Assembly (NCBI GenBank): GCA_921293015.1
Contig: OV121089.1
Location: forward strand, 41,712,520-41,776,519
Reading direction: 5' to 3'
From: Phorcus lineatus
Taxonomy: Eukaryota > Mollusca > Gastropoda > Trochida > Trochidae
DNA: 64,000 bases
Positions 37,701 through 50,240 of the stretch are shown piece after piece. Within the stretch, counting starts at the first letter, position 1. Every line of letters starts with the position of its first letter. The translations under genes were made by a program, and so were the position numbers. The notes under the pieces are model-generated. The model searched no databases, was not told where the DNA came from, and saw only the letters and a program-made list of their open reading frames with translations.

Positions 37701-40061
37701 TCCTTACACACACACCCACCCATTCACACCCACCCACCTTCTGTCTTCTGATAACAAATATATCAACACGAGTTGATAAAATTTACAAATATCCGACGCT
37801 TGCAGAGGACATGTGTAATTCTATTCTAAGACTATCAGTGTGGTGATGTCATAGCGTTGTGACGTCATCATGTTTTTGACTGTAATAGATCATTGTTCAA
37901 AATCTATTCTCAAAACGATATCTCCTTGAACGGTATCTCCTAGAAGATATCGCTTGATCTTCCACAAGCGATATCTCCTGTGGAACACAGTTTTGGATGT
38001 TGAAGTGCATTGTACGTTGTAAAGTTATTGGACATTTTCTGACAACTAACAACTTAAACGTCTCGAGTGAGTTCAAATGTCTGAAGTAATAATGAATATA
38101 GGACAAGATATTAGAAGGAGAACTCATTCCATTTATCAATAGTTTTACATTTACCAACTTACGGAGAATGCATCATTTATATGACTTAAACGTAATTTTG
38201 AAATTCAATTTTGATGAAAGTTGAGAGGTTTATTTCGACATTCATAGTAATCTAACGACAACAAAAATAAATGTTTCTTGGATCAAAAATAGCAATTCTA
38301 AATTCGAACACTTGCTGATAGTTCCTTACCTCCAATGATTAAAAAGTGTTTACACAAAAATTACATCCAGTGTTTTTGCTGTGTACTTGATAACGTCTTG
38401 GGCGGCAACGGATGAGTAGGTCAAGTAATGAGACCATTGACCCTCTAAAGATAACACATTTGACATAAACAAAGGTTTAATAAAAAAATTGCCACTACAA
38501 GAGAAAAGTAAGAAGCGACAATAATTAGAACAGAAACAAATTTGGCTCAAGTTTTAATCTGTACATAAGGTGCATTCCAATCGAATAGTGATCGACTTCT
38601 TTGAAATCGTGACTTCGTATTTCACTTTTATCATACATATGTTTGTTTCGCAAAATTAAAAAGTGAAGCCACATTTGTGCAGGAGTTCGTATGTAAAGAC
38701 AGCCTTTTTGGAAAACTGAATATTTGATATTAAATACTTAGGTAAAGAGGTTTGGTTAACATTACATATCCTATGAACAGATAAATAGCAGTCCGGAAAC
38801 AATTATGGCACTACCAAAAAGAGTCAATACTAAAAGTCTTTATCTTCATATTGGTGTTACAAATCCTTCAAAAATATCATTAGCGTGCGACGCCCCTATA
38901 TAAAGTTGTAAGCTATAACCTGAAAAACGAGAACGGAATACCCTGTGTTTACAACAGAAATGCATCAATGGATCAGCTTGAACGATTTATCTCGATGACC
39001 GCTTGGTCATTCTTAAGTGACATGTCACATGTATACAAAAAAGTTTATTATTGGGAGGGTCGTGACTCTGATTAATTAATATTTTGTAACCTATATGTTG
39101 AAAAACGTTTTCGGATTTCTAAACATAAGAAAAAATAAGACCACGCATTCATTAGCTTTTATACATTTTTATTTAAATTGTATGATTGATAACAGTGTAG
39201 CTACGTATGGACTGGTTCTTGAACATTTAAATCAAACAATGATATCTGAGCTTTTGGATGTTTTAGAAACTGACATGCAAGTTCCAATTAGGAAAGTCTT
39301 TTCTCTATTGAACGGATTTCCATGGCAAATTCTCATACATGTTATACACTTATTTTTCGTGAAATGCAGCATACTATAGATTTCAGTTTTCTATGATTTT
39401 TCTTGATTTGTAATTTGCTGATGTAGAATTTTCAGAAACAGTGAATGAATGGAGTAGTAGGGAAATTTTCATACCCATCTTTAACCCTGGTCTCTAAAGA
39501 TAAGTTGTCTCAATTGACAGCAAAAGGTTATCTATAAAAATAACGTGATTGAATTAGAAGTTTCTGAGATTTAAGTTTAGGTATCATTTCCAGTTAAGTC
39601 TTGTTCACATTTCAAATGTAGTGACAGATGTATAAGTGCAGGTTGACATGTTGAAATTATTGACTAACATTGCACCAAACGGTTTATTGCATATGTCCAA
39701 AAATAAGTGATAAAGTCATCAGAAGGACATTCTCCGAATCATTACTGACACACTATCATTTACAAGTGGACACGCATAGATATTTACTATACATGCTAAT
39801 GAACTTATGTACATCCAGCATTACACTATTCGGATACAGATCTAAAACAGTAAGGCATGAAGGTTTGAAGGTTGCAGACAGACACCAAAATAATGTGTCT
39901 ATTAATTATGAATTTCTGTGATTATGTAACTTTCAGGTTATGATGTTCCGAAATATATATGTTATTCAATATAGACTTTTTACAGATATTATGTCCGTGA
40001 CCGTTCTCGTTCAGTTTTAGTATCTATGTAGCCTTATTTTGGATGAATTTTCAATCATATA
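34759..40061. other. No recognisable gene
   Basis: No exon or transposon signature that I can defend. Features seen: a C/A-rich simple stretch near 37707-37740, a perfect 11-bp hairpin at 37946-37975, a TATATAAAG near 38897, and a 94-residue frame at 39095-39379 without motif or splice context. Confidence 0.45.
37946..37975. repeat. Perfect hairpin, 11-bp stem, 8-bp loop
   Basis: GATATCGCTTG and CAAGCGATATC are perfect complements around ATCTTCCA. Related GATATCTCCT and GGTATCTCCT phrases occur just upstream (37917-37941) and after it, so it belongs to a small cluster of repeated motifs. Confidence 0.7.
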
Positions 40062-40644
40062 CAGATGCATGCCAAAAGTTTGTTCACATACCTGAATATA
40101 CTAGTGCAAATATCATGTAGCGTTGCGAAAAAGAAACGTATACTATTGAATTTTCAATACACATATGCAGATCCGTTCTTCTTTAAGGCAAAGGTTTATC
40201 GTACTCCATAATTACCCGTTACAGTTTCTGCAGGTGGGTCAAACTTTCGAAAACACTAATTTTTATTTTTCTCGATAAAATTCTTTATAAGTTATCAACT
40301 TCTTTAAACATTAGTCACGTTTGTTCCTTAGCACAAAGGCAATGTGATTATGTTGGTTTTAATCTCAGAGAGTCGATATGGAACATTTTATTCGACATTT
40401 AACGAAATCGAAATTTCGAAAATGTGACCCCTTCTGTCTATATCAATATGCCAAAATTCGATTTTTTTGCACGAGTCAACAGATTATGCCACAATGAGTT
40501 AAAGAATGATTATTTCGCACATTGTCAGTGGGTGATCCATTGTCAGTCTTGCTGAAGTTATTCTATTGACGTTGAAATTAAACCCAATAACGATATTTGC
40601 ACTACGATTCAGTGGTAAGTGAACAAACTTTAGGTATGCAGCTG
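40062..40644. mobile_element. 583-bp Tc1/mariner-like MITE
   Basis: The left end CAGATGCATGCCAAAAGTTTG and right end CAAACTTTAGGTATGCAGCTG are inverted repeats. Complementarity continues inward to about 52 bp (GTTCAC, TAGTGCAAATATC). TA flanks both ends (40060-40061 and 40645-40646), the target of Tc1/mariner elements. No transposase frame. One end of the same family appears twice, at about 53680-53712 and 54784-54825. Confidence 0.65.
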
Positions 40645-41173
40645 TACACCAAAATCAAAGAAATTATCAAATGCCATCTTATATTTCCGTCCCGTATCTT
40701 GTCTTTATCCTTCTTGATTACTCAGCTTTTAAAAGTACAAACATTATCAAGTTGGTTATCTCTTTAACATAATAGGTCTCAAAGTACAACTGTTATCTAA
40801 CAGCTCTCTCCAGATGTCTCTGTCTCATACAAATCTTAAAAGTACAAATTTTTCTACTATAACACCTATATCAATCATTCATGTACAAAGGAAAGTTAAA
40901 TCACTGACATGCTTTCCTGAAGAATATCGGAATCAATGTGTCAGTAAGAACCTTTTCAATTGAAATAATTACTCCCCTGTCAAAAATTCAGATTCATTTC
41001 AACAACTCACATTTTAAGGGATGAAAAACTGTTATTATTCAGTAGTTTATATTATACATGATTATTGGTTCACACTGTTGGTGTAATTGTCCTTTGTCCA
41101 AGTTCCCAAAAGTAAAGAAACACAAAAACTAAAGCCCTTTACACTCGTCGATGTTCTACATAATTACATAATT

Positions 41174-41834
41174 ACCGCACATTAGAGAAGCCGAATCAGT
41201 CAAAAGTTTTAAATCGTATGTACAACCACGTAAACTTAAAGCGCCATTATATTTCGCATTTGGTAAAAGAAAACTCAATATAATACATACTCAGCTAAGA
41301 TATTCAACCAGTAGATTAAACAATGATTTGTATAATGTTGGTCTAGCAGAAGATCCTGGATGTATTTGTAAATCCACTTGCGAAAACTCTTATCATTATC
41401 TCATGGAATGTATTTTGTATTCTAATATTAGACAACAAATGTTTTATAATATAAGTAAAATATGCAACAGAAGACAACTTATTAATTTGAACATATTGTT
41501 AAATGGAATCGGAGACCTCTCTTATAATGATAATGTAAAGATTTTTAAAGAGGTTCATAAATACATTTCTCTTTCTGGAAGATTTGAAAACTAGATTTTA
41601 AAAGGATGCCCATGTTTGTAATTGCAAATTTATATTCTCCTAACTATATTTTACTATATTTCTTTGTTTGCTCTTTTGTATATATGTATTTCTTCTTCTT
41701 TGTATATATTCATGTAACATGTATTATGTAAAACTTTATATACGTCAGTTTTGTACATAGGAGAGGGTTTCATTAAGTTGGATAACTTGTACCCAATCCT
41801 TTCTCTGAATAAAATATGTTTAAATCAAACATAA
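41174..41834 (+). mobile_element. 5'-truncated LINE, C-terminal end and 3' UTR (CR1/Jockey group)
   Basis: One frame is open from about 41184 to the TAG at 41592. It reads ESVKSFKSYVQPRKLKAPLY, then LRYSTSRLNNDLYNVGL, a cysteine/histidine segment CICKSTCENSYHYLMEC, then ILYSNIRQQMF. This is the usual tail after the RT of CR1/Jockey-type elements: FK box, LR..S.LN..L, C.C...E...H....C. A 240-bp AT-rich 3' UTR with AATAAA follows. The upstream RT is absent, the normal result of 5'-truncated insertion. Confidence 0.75.
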
Positions 41835-43214
41835 TTACATATTGAGCTAGTAAAACATTCTCGAGATCTGCTGAGCAGACGAATTTCAAAGTTATCTCTC
41901 AATGAAAACCGCCAAAACTTAACGCGCTGGCAACCCAAAATTGCACTTTTACAAATATATACAAAGTTTTATTTAGCTAAAGTTTATGAGTTTTTCTCTG
42001 GAATTCCCATCAGGACGGACAGACGAATGATGGCCGAAAGGATTGATGAAAGGACCTTGTTTCAATTTCATCTGCCACCTACGTTTGAGGAGATGTAAAA
42101 TAAATGAAACCTTTTGCAAATCGACAGTGATCCGGGAAAGAAAATTTCCTCACCCTTACCACATAAAATATTTAAATACTTTCCATTAATAGATTCCAAC
42201 ATTTAAATTTTTGAAATGTCTACACATCTTACAGTCACTGATTTCGAAGTTCATTAAAAGACCAAAATGTCACTATAGCCCGTGATCAAAAATCAAATTA
42301 CGAGCCAACGACGAACGAAAATAATTAAATTTCAGTATTTTATGTAGTTTTCCTAGCAAGAGCTATTTTGTGCATTATTCTGCAATGGAGAGAGTTTTCG
42401 CCATATGCATAGATTTTCTTTGTTACAGCTTACAGTTAGGACGTTTCTTATTACTTTCCTTGTGTTTCAACAGGAAAGTTGACATACATTTCTATGTTGA
42501 ATTTCAAAACGAATGTAGAAATAGAATATTGTTATTGCTTATGTATTTACAACTCCAACCGCTCGGAACTGTTTTTTCGATGAAAGAGAAACATTACAAT
42601 TATCACATACTATATATCAACTTTCCGTGAATACCAACGGATCTCTTGTCAAGGTGTGCTGGATTTCAATGATATTTATCATGTTTTCAATGATGAAATA
42701 TGACTTTTATTTGTTTAAGGAATTGAAATTACACTTCGTGAAGTAACACGTTAGTTTCATTGTTGACGTCATATTACAGTGGGATGACGTCAGAAACACG
42801 TTATTTCATTGTTGACGTCATTTTAACATAATATCACGTTAGAGAACAATCGAGAATAAGCAATACAATTGAGATACTTTATGCAAAAGATGAGTGTTGG
42901 GAAAAAACAAATTATAATTTAATTTTAAGCTGTAATCGCATTTGGATGACATGATACAGTTACCTCTGTATTTATACAATGTAATGTATTTCGTGAATGT
43001 AAGATAGTCTTTATATCCTTTATTTAACCCGTGGTCGTCGTGGTCGATACTTAATGACATGTGACTGGAGTATGAATTCTATTGATTGTTATAACGCTTT
43101 ACTGTGTATTTACTTCATTATTCAAATATTAGAACTCCGGAAGCGTCTGTTGGGCTAGCTGATGGATTGCTCCGTTCATTGAAATTAATGTATATATTTG
43201 AAGTCGGTCAATTA
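41835..43214. other. No recognisable gene; small CRE cluster
   Basis: No coding exon supported. At 42755-42840 two related units (CACGTTA...TTTCATTGTTGACGTCAT) carry TGACGTCA-type sites at about 42766, 42785 and 42814. Otherwise featureless. Confidence 0.45.
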
Positions 43215-45285
43215 GTAAGATAAAAGCATGAAAGCAGGCAAGCTTTGGCACATTAATCAGAACTACAGAGGAAGTGACACATAAGTATCGTATGAAAGGA
43301 AATAATGACAACACTCATTTCTTCTGCTCCTTAGAAATCAATCAAGTTTATGAATACAGGAAGCTTAGCTTATTTCCTACACAAATACCACCAGTAGTGG
43401 GATGTAGAAATGTTACTAAAAGGGGTCGGACATGAGCAAAAGTTCCTGTTTACAATATCGCATTTGTTGAATCTATTTGTTTGGCGGCTCTGGGCAACAT
43501 GCTGTTTGTCAGATATGTAGAATACATATACATAATCATTAAACTCATGATAGTTGTACGGTCTATATTGAAAAAACACAACAGGAATATTTATTTCATA
43601 CATGCTGGTACTTCAGAAGTCAAGGTGTACTTATGGTTCCTAGTAAAGGTGCGCGGTTATATCGATCGGTTTGTGGCAATACGGAAATAACATGCATGAT
43701 ACGTAACGATGCAAACTTCAGAAAATAACCGTTATATCGGACATCTTCACTGATCAATAATGACTTCACAGATCAATAATGACTTCACAGATCAATAATG
43801 ACTTCGCAGATCAATAATGACTTCGCAGATCAATAATGACTTCACATTTGTTATAATATGGGGGTAAATGTCTATTGCGCAAATGGCTTTCATCTACAAC
43901 AGGATTCGTAGTAAACTGTTACAATAAGCTACAATTGTCAAACCACAACCCTCATTATCGACCATTCGATCATTACTCACCCCGAGCATTAAACTGTCAA
44001 TTTTAATGTGAACTTCACAGATCAATAATGACTTCACGAAACATTTGTTATAATATGGAGGTAAATGTCTATTGAGCAAATGGCTTGCTTTCATCTACAA
44101 CAGGAATCGTAGTAAACTGTTACAATAAGCTACAATTGTCAAATCACAACCCTCATTATCGACCATTCGATGATTACTCACCCCGAGCATTAAACTGTCA
44201 ATTTTAATGTGAACTTTAGAACTCTCCATCATCGGTTCTAGTTTGTTAATGTCAGTGGCGAAAAATGATCGCACATTGTCGACGATGTCTGGAAAAATGA
44301 TAAATTAAATTTCTTATTCTGACGAAAATCACTTTATTTGCAGAACGCAAGAGTATGTTTAACTATGACATCGAGGCATGACATCTATCATTTATATTTT
44401 CATTAGATGATATTTATCAAAATTGTTTTAAAGTTTGTAAAATCTGTTGACTATCTTGAAAAACATCCGGCCTAACACATGTATGTATCGCATGCAAATA
44501 AGGTGTGGGTGCGAGATACTATATTTCCATTGACAATATCAAATTGGAACTGAGAGATCTAAAGTTCACATTTAAATTGACAGTTTCTTGAGACAGTTGA
44601 AGGCTCGGGGTGAATACACATCAAATGGTCGATAATGAGGGGTTATGGTTTCATAATTGTAGCTGATTGAAACAGAAAACAACAATTCCTGTTTGAGATG
44701 AAATCCATTTGCTTGATAGACATGTATCCTAAAGCCATGGTTAAATGTTTCGTGAATTCATTATTGATCTCCAAGGATTCAAGAAGCCTTGAGAACAAGA
44801 CATTGATTGATTTAAATGTTCACTACTGGTTTTGATTAGATATGAGAATCACATGTAACGGATTAGAGAGCTATGAGGGAACGTTATTGAAGTGAATAAG
44901 GATAATTTCCTGTGCCTTGATTCTCCACCTTACACCATGAAAAGTAGATATCTACTTGTAGGGTACCAACATAGATGTAGTAAATAGTCATTTAGTTTTT
45001 TTCCCAATAGAAACTGTATAAATAGTTTCCATCAGGAATTTAATGGTTATGTCTCTGATCTGTATTATACAGCATATTGCCCAGAACCGCCAAACAAAAC
45101 GATTCAACAAAAAAGCCAAAGTGGTATTTGGCTAGGAAATAAGCTATGTTTTCTGTATTCAAACCTTGGTTTATTTCTAAAGAGCAGAAGAAATTATTTC
45201 CTTTCATATGATACAAATGTGTCGCTTCCTGAGTGTTGTGATTCATTTGCTGTCAAATCCTCGCTAAGGGTCGACTTCTTTCATG
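43215..45285. repeat. Imperfect 2-kb inverted repeat (fold-back)
   Basis: The left arm block 43215-43545 (e.g. ATGAAAGGAAATAATGACAA, TTCTTCTGCTC, GTTTGGCGG) is complementary to 45040-45285. The left-arm blocks 43845-44015 and 44020-44222, a direct duplication of each other, are complementary to about 44556-44772. The mirrored order around about 44390 marks an inverted duplication with diverged arms. The open frames in the arms are not conserved between copies. Confidence 0.7.
43750..43844 (+). repeat. 19-bp tandem repeat, five units
   Basis: Unit CAGATCAATAATGACTTCA, five times with a few A/G variants, inside the left arm of the inverted repeat. Single units recur at about 44018 and, inverted, near 44755. 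Confidence 0.95.
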
Positions 45286-46328
45286 TATTTATCTATCCAA
45301 CTTAACCGAATTCAATTAGATCTGAATTCAGTTCGATGAACAGAGCAGCGCATCAGCATAGCCCCCATATCATCAGACACTTCGGGAATTCTAATCTTTG
45401 AACAATACGGTTAATGCACAGTATGGTTTTATCTGCCCAAAGTATAACAAACAACAGTGTTCGTATACTAGTCACATGTCATTAGGTATTGATCACGACA
45501 AGATTTACAAAGAGGCGATTTAGATAATACAAAGAGTGTGTGTTTATATTCACGAGATACATAACATATTACAAATGCTGAGGTTATTGTAAAAATTCTA
45601 CGAAATAAGATGTAAATGTATTATTTATTTAAAACATATTGTTTTTCCAAACGGTTATCCGACAATTAAAACAGAAACTAGATTTCAACTGTTAAAATTT
45701 CAAACCTTTTTTGCTATAGAAATGTGTTCAGGGTGGACCAATCCCCCAGGTGCATTTTCGTTGATGTACAGTTTTTCTTTTCGATAACTTTCACTTTCTC
45801 TTTACGTGAAAATGTATCTTAAGAGGTAGTGGACATGTTAAACGGTTATTGCTCCATATCCCTGTAAAATATAGACTTTAACAATCATTTATTTTATTAT
45901 CATTACGAACGTGTAACATTTTTTATCGTTTAAAAAAACTTATTATCTAACATCTCACTTTTTTATGTCAACGTCCTTAATTTTTATAATTTTAAATCAC
46001 AAGTGCCTTTTTGGTAACAAACCTCTCGTAACAATGAAACTTAATTCATTTTTGATAAAAAAATAGTCTCGAAAATGTAATAAATTATTGGTCAGTAACA
46101 CCAGAAACCTTGACCAAGTTGAATTTAATTACATGTGATATTCTGACAATGTAATCAAAGGAAAGTTTCATTACGGTGTAATAGTCAGAATCAGACCAAT
46201 TCCATTTCAATATTAACACATGCTGTTCATAATAGAACTTTTTTTTGTTCCCATAGGTTTCAGAGTTTGAGCATAGTGTATGGACACAGAAAAACAAACA
46301 AATAAGAGACATATGCAAAAGGAAAACA
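45286..46328. other. Non-coding, includes probable LINE 3' UTR
   Basis: No gene seen. The portion nearest 46328 lies just 3' of the minus-strand LINE's last recognisable codons and is probably its 3' UTR; the element's end could not be placed. The 101-residue minus frame at 46085-46390 overlaps that end and has no motif. Confidence 0.4.
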
Positions 46329-47173
46329 TCAATCCGAATATACAGATTGTTGTACATTATTCCCTGAATACTTGTATAAGTGATTTCCATTTGTTGTCTT
46401 CAGAAAGTTTTTTAATTTTGATATCATCTTTTCTATATTACATAGATTGATATATTTCTTTGCAGGAATAATGATTTGATTTAAAATAGTATTTTAAAAG
46501 AGTGTAACAAACCAAATCAAGTAATTTGAAATAATCATTTTATGTTTTAAAAATTTATACATCCAAAGTTCAAGTTCAGTCCAGAATTTTGAGGTTTCAC
46601 AACAGTCCCAGTATACATGGTCAATGCTCTCAGAAACATCATTGCAAAAACTATATAAATCATTGTTGACAAGATTCATTTTTAACAATTCCTTTCTAGT
46701 GTTAATAATTCTTTGCAGAAATCTGTATTGAAAGTCAATTAGTTTATCATCTTTCTTTCTAAATTAAATATACTATTCCAGTCAAACTCACAATCTTTAA
46801 AAATTGTTTCCCACTTTTTAGTCAATTCAAGTTTTGTATTCTTGTAAATCAGCTTATCATAAAGCAATCTTGATCCTTTTATAGATTTAAGGACATTTCT
46901 TTGGTAAATATTGATGTAAAAATCATTGGTAGGAATATTTCTTGTAAATTTTATATGACATTTCCAAGAGCTGGGTAAAATGTAAAGTAAATAATTATAG
47001 TTAAGTATTGTACCCTTTATCTTGAATTTTGATTGTAATTTATGAAATGGCATAAATCTATGTTCATAACATAGGTCTTTAACTGTCCATAAACCTTTTT
47101 GCCAAGTTTCTGATAATGAAATTGGAGTTTTTATAGTTATAGTTGAGCCATAGTGGTTTTGATAGAAATTCAT
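46329..47173 (-). pseudogene. LINE C-terminal region remnant
   Basis: The minus frame at 46739-47173 (SETWQKGLWTVKDLC, LTKKWETIFKDCEFDWNSIF) continues in another frame at 46494-46688 (CNDVSESIDHVYWDCCETSKFW, a cysteine/histidine knuckle). After a stop it goes on with NQIIIPAKKYINLCN down to about 46329. This order (W-rich region, knuckle, then the AK.YI helix) is typical of the end of L1/Tx1 ORF2. Confidence 0.75.
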
Positions 47174-47491
47174 CTATATTGTTCCCTTCAACAGTTAGCT
47201 TCTTACAATAATTATTCCAAGCTTTTAAGACATCTTTCCAAAACGGGTTTTTAATATCTAAAAGTGTGTCTTTATTTGCCCCATTTTAAAAATATCGTTA
47301 CATGGTATATGACATGAGTTATTATCAAATTATTTTTTTACAGTAAAATCTGAGGGTAGATAATTTTAGGCCCTCAATGATTAGTTTAAAATCAACCATG
47401 CCCAAACACCCTTCTGTCTTTAATCTTTTTAAAGTGCTTCTTTTTATCTTATCTTTCTTGTCATTCCATATGAAATTAAAAAAGGTTTTGT

Positions 47492-49836
47492 TCAAGAGAA
47501 TTTATAAAGTCGTTTGTAAAGGGTTTGGCAATGAAGTAGAATATGCAATAGTTTTGAGAGGGCTAATGTTTTGAGGACAGTTATTTTTCCGAGTAATGTT
47601 AAATTTCTCTTTCTCCATATTGTAAGTAATCTGTTTATTTCTTCCAGCTTTTTCTTTGTATTAATTACCCATAGTTCAGACAAATTTTGGGTAAATTTTA
47701 TCCTAGTATTTCAAAATCTTCATTAACCCATTCAATTTTCAGATTTGTACAAAAAGTTTGTTCACTACCTACCATGAAGCCAAACCATATTGCTTTAGTC
47801 TTTAGCCGGACATCTTGAAAAAAAAAAATTTATTGTTTCAATAGCTGCATATAGACTTTCTAGTGCCAACAAGAAATAATTGTGTATCGTCCGCATATTG
47901 ACCTAATTTGTACTCCTTATCATCAATAACAATACCTTTAATTAGGTCTTCAAGACAAAGTCTGGAAGACCTATTGTTATTATCCGAGTTATTAGGTCTT
48001 CAAGACAAAGTCTGGAAGACCTATTGTTTTTATCCGAGTTATTATTATTTGTACTTTTTTTGTGAATCGGATACAGCCAAAACGGCTGCTTCAAATTCAA
48101 CCAAATTTTGTATGCTGATAGCCCTTACTGAGGAATAGTCGTGCGAAGCTTTTGGGCTTAATCGGATCATGTGTTAAAGGCACAGACCAACTCAAAGTTT
48201 CAAAAATTAACATTGGAAAAATTTTCAAAATGCACTTAGAGACTTGCAACTTGTTTTAAACGATAGGCAATTACATTTGGAGCAAAAAAGTAAATCATGG
48301 CAATTTCGTAGCGTTACTACTTTCGCCGCCATATTTCTTTTTTTGACTTTTTTAAATTTCTGGACCCCATACATCTTTGACAATCTTCTTCTCTGAAGAT
48401 ACATGCAATTAAGAGCTGAAACTCACATATACCATAGCTGAAGGAGTGGGGAGAAAAGTAATAGAGCAACATTTGCATTTTTCTTAATACTTTTTTTTCT
48501 GCAACCCTTCAAAGTCGGGCGACTTAGCTCGTGTGACCATGTTCAAGGGCCGATAACTCAAAAAGTTAGACTCACAATTGCACTATTTTTTCAGGAATGT
48601 AAGACCTATATGTTGACTTGACGAAACTATCAAAATATTGATCGCGAACGTGGCCTTTTTTTCACAATTAACGATCGAAATCGGGAAAAATCTTTTGACA
48701 AAATTTAACATGTGGTAATTTTTCAAAACGCACCTAGAGACTTGAAACTTGTTTTGAATGAAGCGTCATCACAGTCCAAACAAAAAAGTCAATCATGACG
48801 AATTCGTAACTAGCATACTTTTTTCGCATTATCAACTTCTTTGCAATAATATCAGTTTCCTTATGAGATTTGGTCACATAGGCAAGTTACTGTTTACCAC
48901 TAAGACAGAAAAGCATGTGAAGGTCAAACACTGTATGAAGGTCAAACATTATGTGAAGGTCAAAGAGGAAGTCTTGAAGACCTAAGTACTGCCTCGGCAG
49001 TCCTAGTTTTATTATTGTTTTTTTTATCATACAGCCTAATTATATAAGATTTCATCCATAAATAGAAAAAGATACGGTGAGAGAGGGTCACCTTGTCTAC
49101 AGCCTCTTTCATTATCAAAGAATTCAGATAAATGGGCATTTTGTATTACACAAGAAGATGTGTGATATGTTAAAACAATGAACATATTTGCGGACCAAAC
49201 CCAAACTTATGGAGGACCATAATAATTAAACCTTTTGAGATTGCGTCAAAGCCTTTTCAAAGTCAATTAAAATGAGTAATCCAGGAGTCTTTATTGTTTA
49301 AGTTTCAAACATGAGGTCATATAATAGTCTAGTATTTTCGCTAGTAGTTCTACCTGGAATTTAACGTGTTTGATTTCCATGTATTAGTACGATGTATATC
49401 TAAAGTCTTTCTTAGACGATTTGTTATACATGAACTTTTTTTTAATAAAAGCATTCAGCAGAGTAATTGGTCTCCAAATTTTTTAACCTAGTTTTTTCGT
49501 CACGTCATGACCCCCCTTTTCATAGCTAAAGATAACTCCTTTTTGGTGGAATCATATTTTATTTATTGATTTGCTGATATTATTCCTATTTTCAAGGTTA
49601 CAGAAATATTTTGATGGTTTTTCTTCCTCTTCGTACCATTTAATTCTATTTCTTATTTGAATACTTTTTAATTCTTTTTCCTTTATCTTTTCTAATTCAG
49701 TCTTATATATTGAAAGTTCAGATAGCATTGATTCATCTATATTTTGAAAATCTTTCCTTATGTTATCTACACAATCTTTAATCTTTATTTCTAATTCAGC
49801 AGTCTTTTTAATTATAATTTTTTTCAAAAAAAGCAT
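47492..49836 (-). pseudogene. LINE linker and reverse transcriptase remnant, split by insertion
   Basis: The linker 49552-49836 has KWYEEEEKPSKYF. RT motif 1 (RPITLLN...ITNRLRKTL) lies near 49380-49490, and GCRQGDPLSPYLF is at 49066-49104. The frame is then cut by the 1.07-kb Helitron-like element and resumes as GIVIDDKEYKLGQYADDTQL, with YADD at 47886-47897. The post-RT block IWRKRNLTLLGKITVLKTLA lies at about 47540-47620. The two RT halves rejoin at the spacing usual for the family. Confidence 0.85.
47941..49006 (+). mobile_element. Helitron-like non-autonomous element inside the LINE
   Basis: Perfect 15-bp subterminal inverted repeats: TTAGGTCTTCAAGAC (47942-47956, repeated at 47992-48006 by a 50-bp tandem duplication) and GTCTTGAAGACCTAA (48971-48985). 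A 3' hairpin ACTGCC-TC-GGCAGT (48988-49001) is followed by CTAG (49003-49006) and T. Two internal diverged copies of a block (near 48219 and 48707) and a three-unit 18-bp repeat (about 48914-48965) lie inside. It is the same architecture as the element at 3683-4838 with unrelated sequence. Confidence 0.7.
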
Positions 49837-50240
49837 AAGATATAGTTTTACCTCTTACTTTCATAAGAAAGGTTTCAAGAAATAAGGTGTTAAATAAGCT
49901 TCACCTCGTCATTCTGTTCAGATTAATTTTTTTCGGGTGATTTATTTTCAGAATATTCTTCAATGGTCTCTTTTAAAAGTTCCTTAACTTAGCTACTGTA
50001 TTCAGGATGCAGTAGTAGCGAACTGTTAAATTTTCAGTCACCCTTACCACTTGTTTCGTTAATAGTATTTGATAAAGTTAATGAAACAGCTGAATGGTCT
50101 GATTTATAACCTGGAAAAATATCCAAATCCGGAGGAATATCAAATATATCTAGGGAGATAAGGAAAACAATCAAGTCTGGCTTGTTCCCTTGGATTCTTT
50201 TTCACCATGTATATTTTTTGGCATGTTTGTTTGATACTCT

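Noticed and set aside
39095-39379. 94-residue open frame as a gene
   Set aside because: No motif, no splice context, no duplicate and no start context; compatible with chance in AT-rich DNA.
43750-43844. CRISPR array
   Set aside because: The 19-bp units are directly adjacent without spacers, and the window is eukaryotic repeat DNA.
45040-45246. 68-residue minus frame as a conserved gene
   Set aside because: The mirrored copy at 43253-43520 has insertions that destroy the frame, so conservation is of DNA, not protein.
46085-46390. 101-residue minus-strand open frame as an independent gene
   Set aside because: It overlaps the end and probable 3' UTR of the LINE, whose C-terminal codons can be read in another frame across the same bases.
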